Shown piece by piece: positions 52,558 through 61,088 of a DNA stretch of 64,000 bases (the first letter of the stretch is position 1; each line of letters begins with the position of its first letter). The notes below the pieces were generated by a model that was not told where the DNA came from, ran no database searches, and was given only the letters and a program-made list of their open reading frames with translations. The position numbers were made by a program, and so were the translations under genes. This DNA is from Streptomyces sp. WM6386 (GTDB lineage: Bacteria > Actinomycetota > Actinomycetes > Streptomycetales > Streptomycetaceae). Location of the stretch: the NCBI RefSeq assembly GCF_000972385.1, contig NZ_JXTE01000014.1, positions 70,433-134,432 on the forward strand. Direction: 5' to 3'.

Positions 52558-53006
52558 AGGCCGCCGATCAGTTCCACATCGGGATAGTCGTCGACGACCT
52601 CGCCGCCGCGGCGGCCGAGCTGTCGGCCGTGTTCGGCTACGAGTGGTGCGCCGAGACGGGCGCGGAAGTGAAGGTGACCCTGCCGGCCGGGGACACCGTG
52701 CTCGACCTCAGGAACGTGTACTCGACGACCACACCCCGTCTGGAGCTCGTGCGGAGCATCCCGGGCACACTGTGGGAGCCGGGCTCGGGCGTCCACCACC
52801 TGGGGTACTGGTCCGACGACGTGGCAGCCGACTCCGCGGAGCTCGCCCGGTACGGCTACGGGGCCGAGGCCATGGGCAGACGGCCCGACGGCACGCCGTA
52901 CTGGGCCTTCCACCGCAGCGGCACCGGACCGCTCGTCGAGCTCGTGAGCCGTGAACTCCAGCCGGTGCTGGAGCAGTTCTGGGCGAGCCAAGGGGTGGCG
53001 TCATGA
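52554..53006 (+). CDS. VOC/glyoxalase-fold protein
   Basis: A 150-residue vicinal-oxygen-chelate protein (FHIGIVVDDLAAAAAELS, GVHHLGYWSDD, GPLVELVSRE). Metal ligands of the family fall at His8, His in VHHLG and Glu in LVELVS. It resembles methylmalonyl-CoA epimerase-like/steroid-operon VOC proteins, substrate unknown. ATGA overlaps on both sides. Confidence 0.87.
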   Translation: MKAADQFHIGIVVDDLAAAAAELSAVFGYEWCAETGAEVKVTLPAGDTVLDLRNVYSTTTPRLELVRSIPGTLWEPGSGVHHLGYWSDDVAADSAELARYGYGAEAMGRRPDGTPYWAFHRSGTGPLVELVSRELQPVLEQFWASQGVAS

Positions 53007-53827
53007 CGACGGTGGGGATCGTGACCGGGGCGGGCCGAGGCATGGGCCTGGAGTGCGCGCGCCGGCTCACCGGCACGGTTGACCGGCTGCTGCTCATCGA
53101 CCTGGACGAGAAGACGGTGACCGAGGCGGCCGACGCGCTCTCGGGACAGGGCGCGGCAGTAGAGCCGTACGCCCTCGACATCACCGACCGCGAAGGGCTC
53201 GCGCGTCTCGCGGACCGTGCTCGCGCACTCGGCACCCTCCGCGCCGTCGCCCACGCCGCCGGCATCTCGCCGACCATGGCCGACTGGCGCCGGATCCTCA
53301 CCGTGGACCTCGTCGGCACGGCTCTCCTGGCCGAGGCGCTGCGCCCGCTCGCCACCGCCGGGACGGCGACCGTGTGCTTCGCCTCGATGGCGGCGCACAT
53401 CGGCATCCCCGAGCCGGACCCGGCGGCGGACGCGGCCCTGGCGGACCCGCTCGCCGCGGATTTCCCGGACCGTCTGCACGCCGCCCTCGGCCCCGCCGTC
53501 GAGGATCCGGGCGTCGCCTATTCCTGGGCCAAGCGCGGTGTCCACCGCTTGGTCCAGCGGGAGGCCATGCGCGTCGGACCCGTCGGCGCACGCGTCTGCT
53601 CGGTGTCGCCCGGCATCGTCGCCACCCCGCAGGGACTGCGGGAGGCGGAGCACCATCCGTCGATGAAGGCGCTCGTGGACGGGTCGGCCCTCGGCCGCGA
53701 GGGACGACCGGAGGAACTCGCCTCCGTCGTCGCCTTCCTGCTCTCCGACGAGGCGTCGTTCCTGACCGGCGTGGACGTGCTCGCGGACGGCGGGGTGTGC
53801 GCGGCCCTGGCTACGCGCCGGGCATGA
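53003..53827 (+). CDS. Short-chain dehydrogenase
   Basis: A 274-residue SDR with GAGRGMGLECARRL, LIDLDE (NAD-type Asp), AHAAGISPTM, and an active site at SMAAHIGIP plus YSWAKRGVHR. An insertion of about 25 residues separates Ser and Tyr, a trait of the 3-alpha-HSD/carveol-DH branch. Overlaps the VOC gene by 4 bp and the convergent DUF1330 gene by 17 bp. Confidence 0.88.
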   Translation: MTTVGIVTGAGRGMGLECARRLTGTVDRLLLIDLDEKTVTEAADALSGQGAAVEPYALDITDREGLARLADRARALGTLRAVAHAAGISPTMADWRRILTVDLVGTALLAEALRPLATAGTATVCFASMAAHIGIPEPDPAADAALADPLAADFPDRLHAALGPAVEDPGVAYSWAKRGVHRLVQREAMRVGPVGARVCSVSPGIVATPQGLREAEHHPSMKALVDGSALGREGRPEELASVVAFLLSDEASFLTGVDVLADGGVCAALATRRA

Positions 53828-54116
53828 CGAAGCCGGTCACGATCACGGCGTGGGACTCGGCCGCCGCCTGCCGCAGCGGCTTCGCCTTCCCGTACGCGGG
53901 CGACGCGTACCAGGCGCGGGCCGCTTCCACCGACTCGAATTCGAGGACGACGGTCCGGTCGCCGTGCCACTCGCCCTCGAGGACCTGGGGCGAGGGGTCG
54001 GCGGCCAGCACGGCGGCCCCGCTCTCGGCCAGCGAGGGCCCGGCGGCGCGGCCGTACGCGGCCATGCCGGCCGGGTCCTTGATGGCCTCGGTCACGATGA
54101 CGTAGGCCTTCGGCAT
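53811..54116 (-). CDS. DUF1330 family protein
   Basis: A 101-residue ferredoxin-like dimeric alpha+beta barrel protein (KAYVIVTEAIKDPAGMAAYG, RTVVLEFESVEAARAWYASPAYG). Function unknown, a frequent companion of oxygenase operons. It follows the ferredoxin gene after 21 bp. Confidence 0.9.
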   Translation of the reverse strand: MPKAYVIVTEAIKDPAGMAAYGRAAGPSLAESGAAVLAADPSPQVLEGEWHGDRTVVLEFESVEAARAWYASPAYGKAKPLRQAAAESHAVIVTGFVMPGA

Positions 54117-54137
54117 GGCTCTCCTCGAAGCTCGAAG

Positions 54138-54326
54138 TCAGCTGACGCTGATGGCGCGTTCGGGACACATCCCGGCGGCGGAGCGCACGACGTCCTCGAA
54201 CTCGGCGGGGACGTCCGGGGTCTCGACCACGGCGTAGCCGTCGTCGCCGATGTCGAACACCTCGGGGCAGAGCGAGCAGCACACACCGTGTCCCCGGCAG
54301 CGGTCGTCGTCCACGGTGACCTGCAT
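54138..54326 (-). CDS. 3Fe-4S ferredoxin (P450 partner)
   Basis: A 62-residue ferredoxin: CRGHGVCCSLCPEVF and a distal MCPERAI cysteine. The second CxxC position is Gly-His, the pattern of 3Fe-4S P450 redox partners. TGATG coupling to the P450 gene makes the pairing firm. No ferredoxin reductase lies beside them. Confidence 0.92.
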   Translation of the reverse strand: MQVTVDDDRCRGHGVCCSLCPEVFDIGDDGYAVVETPDVPAEFEDVVRSAAGMCPERAISVS

Positions 54327-55603
54327 CAGGACTCGCTCCACTCCAGGCCGAGGTGGGTGAGTCCGCGCAGGATGAAGGTCGGGACGTACTGGTAGCGGCG
54401 GGCGTCGGCCGGTCCGTGCGCTCGTTCGGAGATACGGATGTCCGAGGTGCGGTCCAGCAGTCGTTCGATGGTCACCCGGGCCTCGGCGCGGGCCAGCGGG
54501 GCGCCCGGGCAGGCGTGGACACCGCGGCCGAAGGCCATGTGCCGTCGCACGTTCGCCCGGGCGACGTCGAAGGCGGCCGGGTTCTCGAACTGGCGCGGAT
54601 CGCGGTTCGCGGCGCCGTTGAGCACCATCACCGTGGTGCCAGCCGGGAGCGCGACCCCGCCGACCGTGGTCGGTACCTTCGACAGCCGGAAGTCGCCCTT
54701 GACCGGGCTCTCGATGCGCAGGGTCTCCTCGATGAAGTTCGGGATGCGGTCGCGTTCGGTACGCAACAGCCGTTGCAGGTCGGGCTGTTCGGCGATCAGC
54801 CGCAGCGCCGCGCTGAGCAGGCGGACGGTGGTCTCCTGGCCCGCCGCGAAGAGGTTGGCGGCGACCCGGACCACGTCGGCGACCTCGGGTGTCGAGCCGT
54901 CCGGGAAGGTCGCGGTGGCCAGACCCGTCAGCACGTCCGCACGCGGTGCGCGGCGGCGCTCCTCGACGTACGCCGTGAAGCGGCCGTACAGATACTCCAG
55001 CGGGGAGTGGCCCATCGTGTCGTCGCCCGTGCTGCCGATCCCGGCCTCGTCCTGAGGCCGCCGCTGGAGCTTCGCCATGAACTCCTGGCGGTCCTCCTCG
55101 GGCACGCCGAGCAGGTCGGCGATGACCAGCAGGGTGAAGGGTCCGGCGAAACCGCCGATGAACTCCCCTTCGCCCGGGGCGAGATACGTGTCCAGGAGAG
55201 CGTCGGCGAGGTGCCACATGGACGCCTCGTTCTCCTTGAGGCGCTTCGGCGTGATCAGCCGCATCAACAGGGCGCGATGGTCCGTGTGCGTGGGCGGATC
55301 GAGGGTGGGCAGCTGGTCGCTCATCGGAAGCTCGGCGCGGTGCCGCTCGATGAGCCCGCTGATGTCGTCGCCCTCCAGCGGCACCGGGAAGCCCGGGAAG
55401 GGGCCGCTGACGGAGACGCAGGCGGAGAAGGCGTCCGTGTCGTTGTAGACCTGCGACGCCTCTTCGTACCCGGTCACCATCACCACGTCGTGATGGCTCT
55501 CGCGCTGCACGGGACACCGCCCGCGCAGCGCCTCGAAGTAGGGATAGGGGTCCGCGACGAGCGCCTCGTCCCGGAAGAAGTCGATCGCCTCGAAGTCGTC
55601 CAC
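54326..55603 (-). CDS. Cytochrome P450
   Basis: A 425-residue soluble bacterial P450: I-helix AGQETT (254-259), EETLR (292-296) and heme loop FGRGVHACPG with Cys365 as thiolate ligand. The acid-alcohol pair is Glu-Thr instead of Asp-Thr. It should hydroxylate the pathway substrate or its side chain, using the adjacent ferredoxin. GTG start (55601-55603). Operator I lies 90 bp upstream. Confidence 0.95.
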   Translation of the reverse strand: MDDFEAIDFFRDEALVADPYPYFEALRGRCPVQRESHHDVVMVTGYEEASQVYNDTDAFSACVSVSGPFPGFPVPLEGDDISGLIERHRAELPMSDQLPTLDPPTHTDHRALLMRLITPKRLKENEASMWHLADALLDTYLAPGEGEFIGGFAGPFTLLVIADLLGVPEEDRQEFMAKLQRRPQDEAGIGSTGDDTMGHSPLEYLYGRFTAYVEERRRAPRADVLTGLATATFPDGSTPEVADVVRVAANLFAAGQETTVRLLSAALRLIAEQPDLQRLLRTERDRIPNFIEETLRIESPVKGDFRLSKVPTTVGGVALPAGTTVMVLNGAANRDPRQFENPAAFDVARANVRRHMAFGRGVHACPGAPLARAEARVTIERLLDRTSDIRISERAHGPADARRYQYVPTFILRGLTHLGLEWSES

Positions 55604-55692
55604 GTCTGCTCGGCTCTCTGTCGGTCAGGGCCCTGACGCCGAGGGACGGTAGCACAATTCTCCATTTGGTGGAATCTTGGATGTACGTTTCC

Positions 55693-55707
55693 GAGAGCGC
55701 CATTCTC
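55693..55707. promoter_or_regulatory. Regulon operator I
   Basis: GAGAGCGCCATTCTC, 10 of 12, with a perfect right half, between the P450 and the divergent CMD-like operon. An extra ATTCTC half-site lies at 55657. Confidence 0.65.
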
Positions 55708-55729
55708 ATACAGTGACCCAGGGAGACCT

Positions 55730-56101
55730 ATGGAAGAGTCCGAGGCGCTGAGCGCCGCCCGCGGGATGCGTCGTGCGGTGCTCGGCGACGCCCATGTCGA
55801 CGGCGCCACCGCCGACCCCGACCCCGTGGCCGGCGAGTTCGAGGACTACCTCACCGCGACGGCGTGGGGCGTCTGGACCCGCGGTGGCCTGAGCTCACGT
55901 GATCGCAGCCTCCTCGTCCTGGCGATGACCGCCGCACTCGGCCGTATGGAGGAGTTCCGCATCCACGCGGAGAGCGCACCGCGTGCCGGTGTGAGCGACG
56001 CCGAGGTCGACGAGCTGCTGTTCCAGATCGCCGCCTACGCCGGTGCACCGGCGGGGAGTTCGGCCCGCCGGGTCGTCACGGCCGTACGGAGGCAGAGGTG
56101 A
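55730..56101 (+). CDS. Carboxymuconolactone decarboxylase-like protein
   Basis: A 123-residue PcaC-like CMD protein (GVWTRGGLSSRDRSLLVLAM, EEFRIHAESAPRAGVSDAEVDE). PcaC decarboxylates 4-carboxymuconolactone. The His of RIHAE is at the expected active-site position, but context does not confirm the protocatechuate pathway. GTGA overlap with the next gene. Confidence 0.85.
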   Translation: MEESEALSAARGMRRAVLGDAHVDGATADPDPVAGEFEDYLTATAWGVWTRGGLSSRDRSLLVLAMTAALGRMEEFRIHAESAPRAGVSDAEVDELLFQIAAYAGAPAGSSARRVVTAVRRQR

Positions 56102-56943
56102 CCGTCGGGTTCGTGGGCCTCGGCAACATGGGCGGCGTCCTGGCCGCGAACCTCGTCGCCACAGGCCATGAGGTGGTGGCCCACGACACCCTCGGCCCGC
56201 AGCGCGCACCCGAAGGGGCCGTCTACGCCCCTGACGTGGCCGAAGTCGCCCGCAGCACCGATGTGTTGGTGCTCAGCCTCCCCGACGGCACCGCCTGCGA
56301 GCAGGTCGCCCGCGAGCTCCTCGCCGCCGAGGGCCGACGCGTCCGTCACGTCGTGGACACCTCGACCGTCGGCGTGAGCGCGGCCCGGGCCGTGGCCGAA
56401 CTGCTCGCCGGGGAGAAGGTCGGCTATGTCGACGCCCCGGTGTCGGGCGGCGTCGCCGGAGCACGGGCCCGCACCCTCACCGTGATGTACGCGGGCTCCG
56501 ACGACGACTGCTCCCAGGTCGAGGAGGTGCTGGCCGGTCTGAGCGACCGCCGGCATCGGGTCGGCGCGCGCCCCGGCATGGCCCAGGCGCTCAAGCTCGC
56601 CAACAACTTCCTCTCCGCCACGACCCTCGCCGCCACGAGTGAGGCCGTCGCCTTCGGACTGGCGGCCGGCCTCGACATGGCCACCATGCTCGACGTGCTG
56701 AACGGATCGAGCGGCCGCAGCGCCGCCACCGAGGACAAGTTCCCCCGCCATGTCCTGACCGGCCGCTACGCCGCAGGCTTCACCAACTCCCTGATGAGCA
56801 AGGACGTACAGCTCTATCTGCGGGAGGCGGGCACCGGCCCGGGGTCGATCGGGGACGCGGTCGGGGCGCTGTGGGAGCGGTTCGCGCGGGTCGAGAGGGG
56901 TGCCGACTTCACCCGGATCTATCCGTACGTGGAGGGTTCTTGA
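56098..56943 (+). CDS. 3-Hydroxyisobutyrate dehydrogenase-family oxidoreductase
   Basis: A 281-residue beta-hydroxyacid dehydrogenase: GFVGLGNMGGVLAANLV (NAD fold), DAPVSGGVAGARA (substrate loop) and ALKLANNFLSA with the catalytic Lys. Substrate is a 3-hydroxy acid or its semialdehyde. Two-gene operon with the CMD-like protein, directly followed by operator J. Confidence 0.9.
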   Translation: MTVGFVGLGNMGGVLAANLVATGHEVVAHDTLGPQRAPEGAVYAPDVAEVARSTDVLVLSLPDGTACEQVARELLAAEGRRVRHVVDTSTVGVSAARAVAELLAGEKVGYVDAPVSGGVAGARARTLTVMYAGSDDDCSQVEEVLAGLSDRRHRVGARPGMAQALKLANNFLSATTLAATSEAVAFGLAAGLDMATMLDVLNGSSGRSAATEDKFPRHVLTGRYAAGFTNSLMSKDVQLYLREAGTGPGSIGDAVGALWERFARVERGADFTRIYPYVEGS

Positions 56944-56957
56944 CGCTCCGACGCGGG

Positions 56958-56974
56958 CGAGAATAGCATTCTCG
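56958..56974. promoter_or_regulatory. Perfect regulon operator J
   Basis: GAGAATAGCATTCTC (56959-56973) flanked by C/G, perfect palindrome, 57 bp upstream of the Rieske oxygenase start. Confidence 0.87.
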
Positions 56975-57030
56975 TACGGAGAGACTGAGATTATCGTTCC
57001 TCCGTACAGCCGACTGGAGGACCAGACCCC

Positions 57031-58302
57031 ATGGCGCACTTCAAGAAGCCCGAAGCGGGCAGCTGGACCGAGCACCTCAAGATCGGCACGGAGCCGGTCA
57101 GTTACGAGGACTCGATCTCGCCCGAGCACTACGAACGCGAGCGGGACGCGATCTTCCGGCGGACCTGGCTGAACGTCGGCCGCGTGGAGCAACTCCCCAA
57201 GCGGGGCAGCTTCTTCACCAAGGAGCTGGACGCGGCCCGCACCTCGGTCATCGTCGCCCGCGGCACGGACGACGAGGTGCGCGCCTTCCACAACGTGTGC
57301 CGGCACCGCGGCAACAAGCTCGTGTGGAACGACTTCCCGCGCGAGGAGACCAGCGGGGTCTGCCGCCAGTTCACCTGCAAGTACCACGCCTGGCGCTACG
57401 ACCTGGAGGGCAAGCTCGCCTTCGTCCAGCAGGAGCAGGAGTTCTTCGACCTCGACAAGTCGAGTTACGGGCTGAAGCAGGTGCAGGCGGAGGTGTGGGA
57501 GGGGTTCGTCTTCGTGAACCTCGACCCCGAGAACACCACCCCGCTACGGGAGTACCTGGGCGAGTTCGCCCACGGCATCGAGGGCTATCCGTTCCACAAG
57601 ATGACGCAGGCCCACAAGTACCGGGCCGAGATCGGCGCCAACTGGAAGCTCTTCATCGACGCGTTCGCCGAGTTCTACCACGCGCCGATCCTGCACGCGG
57701 GCCAGTACACCTCCGACGAGGCCCGCAAGATCCAGAAGTACGGCTACGAGGCGCTGCACTACGGCATCGACGGCCCGCACAGCATGGTCTCCTCGTGGGG
57801 CGGCATCGCCCCGCCGCACGACCGCGCGATGGTCAAGCCCATCGAAGGCGCCCTGCGCAGCGGTCTGTTCGGCCCGTGGGAGGCGCCGGACATCGGTGTG
57901 GAGACGGCGGACCTGCCGTCGGCCATCAACCCGACCCGCGACAAGCGCTGGGGCATGGATTCCTTCGTCTTCTTCCCCAACTTCATGCTGTTGGTCTGGC
58001 GGCCCAACTGGGTGCTCACCTACCACTACTGGCCGACCGCCTACAACACCCACATCTTCGAGGCGACCTGCTACTTCGTCCCGCCGCAGAACGCCTTCCA
58101 GCGCCTCCAGCAGGAGCTGGCCGTCGTCTCGTTCAAGGAGTACGGCCTCCAGGACGGCAACACCCTGGAGGCGACGCAGACGATGCTCGAGTCGCGCGCG
58201 GTGAGCGAGTTCCCGCTCAACGACCAGGAGGTCCTGCTCCGGCATCTGCACCAGACCGCCCGCCAGTACGTCAGCGACCACGAGCAGCGCACCGCGTCTT
58301 GA
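57031..58302 (+). CDS. Rieske non-heme iron oxygenase, alpha subunit
   Basis: A 423-residue ring-hydroxylating oxygenase. Rieske ligands are Cys90, His92, Cys116 and His119 (CRHRG, CKYHAW). The mononuclear-iron site is FAEFYHAPILH with His217 and His222, Glu214 replacing the bridging Asp of dioxygenases as in choline-monooxygenase-type enzymes. There is no beta subunit, so an alpha3 assembly is likely. Electrons probably come from the reductase at 20655, under the same operator type. Confidence 0.94.
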   Translation: MAHFKKPEAGSWTEHLKIGTEPVSYEDSISPEHYERERDAIFRRTWLNVGRVEQLPKRGSFFTKELDAARTSVIVARGTDDEVRAFHNVCRHRGNKLVWNDFPREETSGVCRQFTCKYHAWRYDLEGKLAFVQQEQEFFDLDKSSYGLKQVQAEVWEGFVFVNLDPENTTPLREYLGEFAHGIEGYPFHKMTQAHKYRAEIGANWKLFIDAFAEFYHAPILHAGQYTSDEARKIQKYGYEALHYGIDGPHSMVSSWGGIAPPHDRAMVKPIEGALRSGLFGPWEAPDIGVETADLPSAINPTRDKRWGMDSFVFFPNFMLLVWRPNWVLTYHYWPTAYNTHIFEATCYFVPPQNAFQRLQQELAVVSFKEYGLQDGNTLEATQTMLESRAVSEFPLNDQEVLLRHLHQTARQYVSDHEQRTAS

Positions 58303-58313
58303 GGAGACCGAAC

Positions 58314-58646
58314 ATGCCCACTGCCGTCTTCCCGCCCGAGTTCGCCGCCCTGGAGCCGTTCGCCGACTGGGCGGTGCCGACCGAGAAGGCCCGCTACGCC
58401 AAGCGGATCGCCTCCACCATGGATGAGCTCGACGCCTTCTACGACACGGCGTTCCCGCTGCTGAAGGGCGGCACGGAGTATCTCCAGAACGTATCGATGC
58501 AGGACATCTCCGAGCCGGACAAGCATCTGCTGTGGCTGTTCTGCGCGCTGGTGACCGTCGCCTTCTCGGTGGAGGCCTGGCGTCAGCCCAAGGTCCCCGA
58601 CACCGGACCCGCGAGCATCGACGCCGTGGTCGAGCCGGCCGTCTGA
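58314..58646 (+). CDS. Small protein coupled to Rieske oxygenase
   Basis: A 110-residue helical protein (LEPFADWAVPTEKARYAKR, LLWLFCALVTVAFSVEAW). Not recognised by name. The hydrophobic stretch is short and may be buried or membrane-associated. It lies 11 bp after the oxygenase with a GAGGAG ribosome-binding site and is coupled to the next gene (TGATG), so it is probably an oxygenase accessory. Confidence 0.8.
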   Translation: MPTAVFPPEFAALEPFADWAVPTEKARYAKRIASTMDELDAFYDTAFPLLKGGTEYLQNVSMQDISEPDKHLLWLFCALVTVAFSVEAWRQPKVPDTGPASIDAVVEPAV

Positions 58647-59905
58647 TGCCCCGCCCCCGCACCCCTCAGCCACCCGTCCGTCTCCGCAGCGCCCGGATGC
58701 TCGCCGTCGACAAGGGGGAACTCGTCGAGCCGGGTGACCTGTTGATCGAGGGCGACCGCATCACCGCGATCGCCCCGACGACGGTCCCCGAGGACGCCGT
58801 GGAGATCGACCTCGGCGACCTCACCCTCCTGCCGGGCCTGATGGACATGGAGGTCAACCTCCTGCTCGGCGGCCCCGACCACCGCAGCCCGCTGAACGCG
58901 GTCCAGGACGACCCGGCCGTACGCACCCTCCGTGCCGTGGCCAATGCCCGCCGGACGCTCCGCTCGGGCTTCACGACCGTACGGAACCTCGGTCTGTTCG
59001 TGCAGACGGGTGGGCTGTTGCTGGACGTGGCCCTGAAGAAGGCGATCGATCTCGGCTGGATCGAGGGGCCGAGGGTCGTCCCGGCGGGCCACGCCATCAC
59101 CCCGACCGGCGGTCACCTGGACCCGACGATGTTCCAGGCGTTCGCCCCGCACATCATGCCCCTCACCGTCGAGGAGGGGATCGCCAACGGCGTCGACGAG
59201 GTGCGCAAGGCGGTCCGCTACCAGATCAAGCACGGCGCCCGGGTCATCAAGGTGTGCGCGTCCAACGGCGTCATGTCCCACACGGGCCCGGCCGGTGCCC
59301 AGCAGTACTCCGACGAGGAACTGCGGGCGATAGCCGACGAGGCGCACCGGGCCGGTCTGAAAGTGGCGGCCCACTGTATGGGAGACAAGGCGGTCCGGGC
59401 CGCGCTGGACGCGGGCATCGACTGCATCGAGCACGGCTTCCTGGCGAGCGACGAGGTCCTGGACCTGATGGTGGAGCGGGGCACGTTCCTGGTGGCCACC
59501 ACGTACATAGCCGACGGCATGGACGTCTCCAAGGCAGCACCCGAACTCCAGGCCAAGGCCGCCGACGTGTTCCCCCGCGCCAAGGCGACGATCAGCCGCG
59601 CCATCGAACGGGGCGTGCGTATCGCCTGCGGGACGGACGCCCCGGCGGTCCCGCACGGCAGGGGAGCGAAGGAACTGCTGGCGTTGGTCGACCGAGGCAT
59701 GACCCCCCTGGCAGCCATCCGCGCCGCGACGACGGTAGCCGCCGACCTGATCGACGCGGACGACCGGGGCCGCCTGGAACCGGGCCTCCTGGCCGACGTG
59801 ATCGCCGTCCCGGGCGACCCCCTGACGGACATCGGCGTGACCGAGGACGTCCGGTTCGTGATGAAGGGCGGCCAGGTGTACCGGCACGAGGACACGGCAG
59901 GCTGA
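58646..59905 (+). CDS. Amidohydrolase family protein lacking the HxH motif
   Basis: A 419-residue imidazolonepropionase-like amidohydrolase. The strand-1 motif expected as DxHxH reads LPGLMDMEVNLL, that is Glu and Asn in place of the histidines. Later elements are normal: HGARVIKVCASNGV with the bridging Lys, AAHCMGDKAV, CIEHGFLASDE and GTDAPAVPHG. It may bind one metal or use another chemistry. Third gene of the oxygenase operon. Confidence 0.88.
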   Translation: MPRPRTPQPPVRLRSARMLAVDKGELVEPGDLLIEGDRITAIAPTTVPEDAVEIDLGDLTLLPGLMDMEVNLLLGGPDHRSPLNAVQDDPAVRTLRAVANARRTLRSGFTTVRNLGLFVQTGGLLLDVALKKAIDLGWIEGPRVVPAGHAITPTGGHLDPTMFQAFAPHIMPLTVEEGIANGVDEVRKAVRYQIKHGARVIKVCASNGVMSHTGPAGAQQYSDEELRAIADEAHRAGLKVAAHCMGDKAVRAALDAGIDCIEHGFLASDEVLDLMVERGTFLVATTYIADGMDVSKAAPELQAKAADVFPRAKATISRAIERGVRIACGTDAPAVPHGRGAKELLALVDRGMTPLAAIRAATTVAADLIDADDRGRLEPGLLADVIAVPGDPLTDIGVTEDVRFVMKGGQVYRHEDTAG

Positions 59906-59935
59906 GGCTCGCCGCGCGCGGGTAGTCTGCCCGGC

Positions 59936-60334
59936 GTGTTCGAATACCACGGCTGGATCACGGTCCGCGAGACCGCCGAGGACGATGACGACGACGCCCG
60001 GCTCCAGGAGATCGTCGACGGCATCGCGGCGCGCATCCGGGAGCTCGACAGCCCGTACCTGCTCGACCTGAGGTGGATGAACGGAGAGGCGTTCATCCAC
60101 CTCGGGGGCTTCCGCAACCACCATGACCCAAAGATCCCTGCGTTCTTCCGCGAGGTCGGACAGCGGGCTCCCGGCTCCTACGGTCTGCTGCACCTGTGGG
60201 ACGACGAGGACCCGGGCCGCGAGAACGAGTTCCGGGTCCTGCGGCTGGTCCGTGGCCGGGTGGCCGAGGACACGGAGACGCTGCTGTCACCGTGCATCCC
60301 CGTGCTGGAGGACCCCTTCACACCTTCCGCGTGA
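59936..60334 (+). CDS. Imm7-family immunity-like protein
   Basis: A 132-residue protein beginning FEYHGWITVRETAED and containing LLDLRWMNGEAFIHLGGFRN, features of immunity protein 7 from polymorphic-toxin systems. A TAGTCT -10-like box 9 bp before the GTG suggests a leaderless transcript. No toxin gene is adjacent, so it may be an orphan immunity gene. It overlaps the convergent SDR by 17 bp. Confidence 0.75.
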   Translation: MFEYHGWITVRETAEDDDDDARLQEIVDGIAARIRELDSPYLLDLRWMNGEAFIHLGGFRNHHDPKIPAFFREVGQRAPGSYGLLHLWDDEDPGRENEFRVLRLVRGRVAEDTETLLSPCIPVLEDPFTPSA

Positions 60335-61082
60335 TCCCCCCATCCACCCGCACGATCGCCCCGGTGGTGAAACTCGACGCCCGGCTGGCGAAGTGCAGGG
60401 CCAGCGGGGCCACGTCGTCCGGCTGCCCCAGCCGCCCCAGCGGCACGAACGAAGCGTCGAAGTCGGCCGCCTCCCACTCCTTGTGCGCGCCGGTACGGAC
60501 CGGCCCCGGAAGAATGGCGTTGACCCGGACCTTGGGCGCGTACGCCTCCGCGAGACCGATGGTGAGGGCGTTGAGGCCCGCCTTGGCGCAGGCGTACGGC
60601 AGTTCGTGGACGCTCGCCAGCAGCGACCCCGCGGTGCCGATGTTGATGACGGACCCGCCCCCGTGGTCCGCCATGTGCTTGGCGGCCAGTACCGCGAGCC
60701 GGAACGGTCCCTTCAGATTCACCGCGAGGGTCTTGTCGTAGAGCTCCTCGCTGACCGTGTCGAGACTCTCGTACAACGGCGACATGCCCGCGTTGTTGAC
60801 CAGCACGTCGAGGCCGCCGAACTCCTCGACCGTCTCGGCGACCAGCCGCTCGCAGTCGTCCCACCGGCCCACATGGCAGGCGACGCCCACCGCCCGCCGC
60901 CCGGTGGACGCCCGTACCTCCTCGGCCACCGCCCGGCACGCCTCGACCTTGCGGGAGGCGACGACGACATCGGCGCCGGCCTCCGCGAGGGTCTGCACGA
61001 TGGCCCGGCCGATGCCGCGCGACCCGCCGGTGACCACGGCCACCTTGCCGGTCAGGTCATGGAGTTCCGTGAAGGAGGTCAT
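60318..61082 (-). CDS. Short-chain dehydrogenase
   Basis: A 254-residue SDR (GGSRGIGRAIVQTL, LVNNAGMSPLYES, GTAGSLLASVHELPYACAKAG, VDGGITRKV). The residue after the second strand is Ser-Arg (VVASRK), indicating NADP preference. It follows the acyl-CoA synthetase after 6 bp, so the two form an operon. Confidence 0.9.
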   Translation of the reverse strand: MTSFTELHDLTGKVAVVTGGSRGIGRAIVQTLAEAGADVVVASRKVEACRAVAEEVRASTGRRAVGVACHVGRWDDCERLVAETVEEFGGLDVLVNNAGMSPLYESLDTVSEELYDKTLAVNLKGPFRLAVLAAKHMADHGGGSVINIGTAGSLLASVHELPYACAKAGLNALTIGLAEAYAPKVRVNAILPGPVRTGAHKEWEAADFDASFVPLGRLGQPDDVAPLALHFASRASSFTTGAIVRVDGGITRKV

Positions 61083-61088
61083 GGGCGA

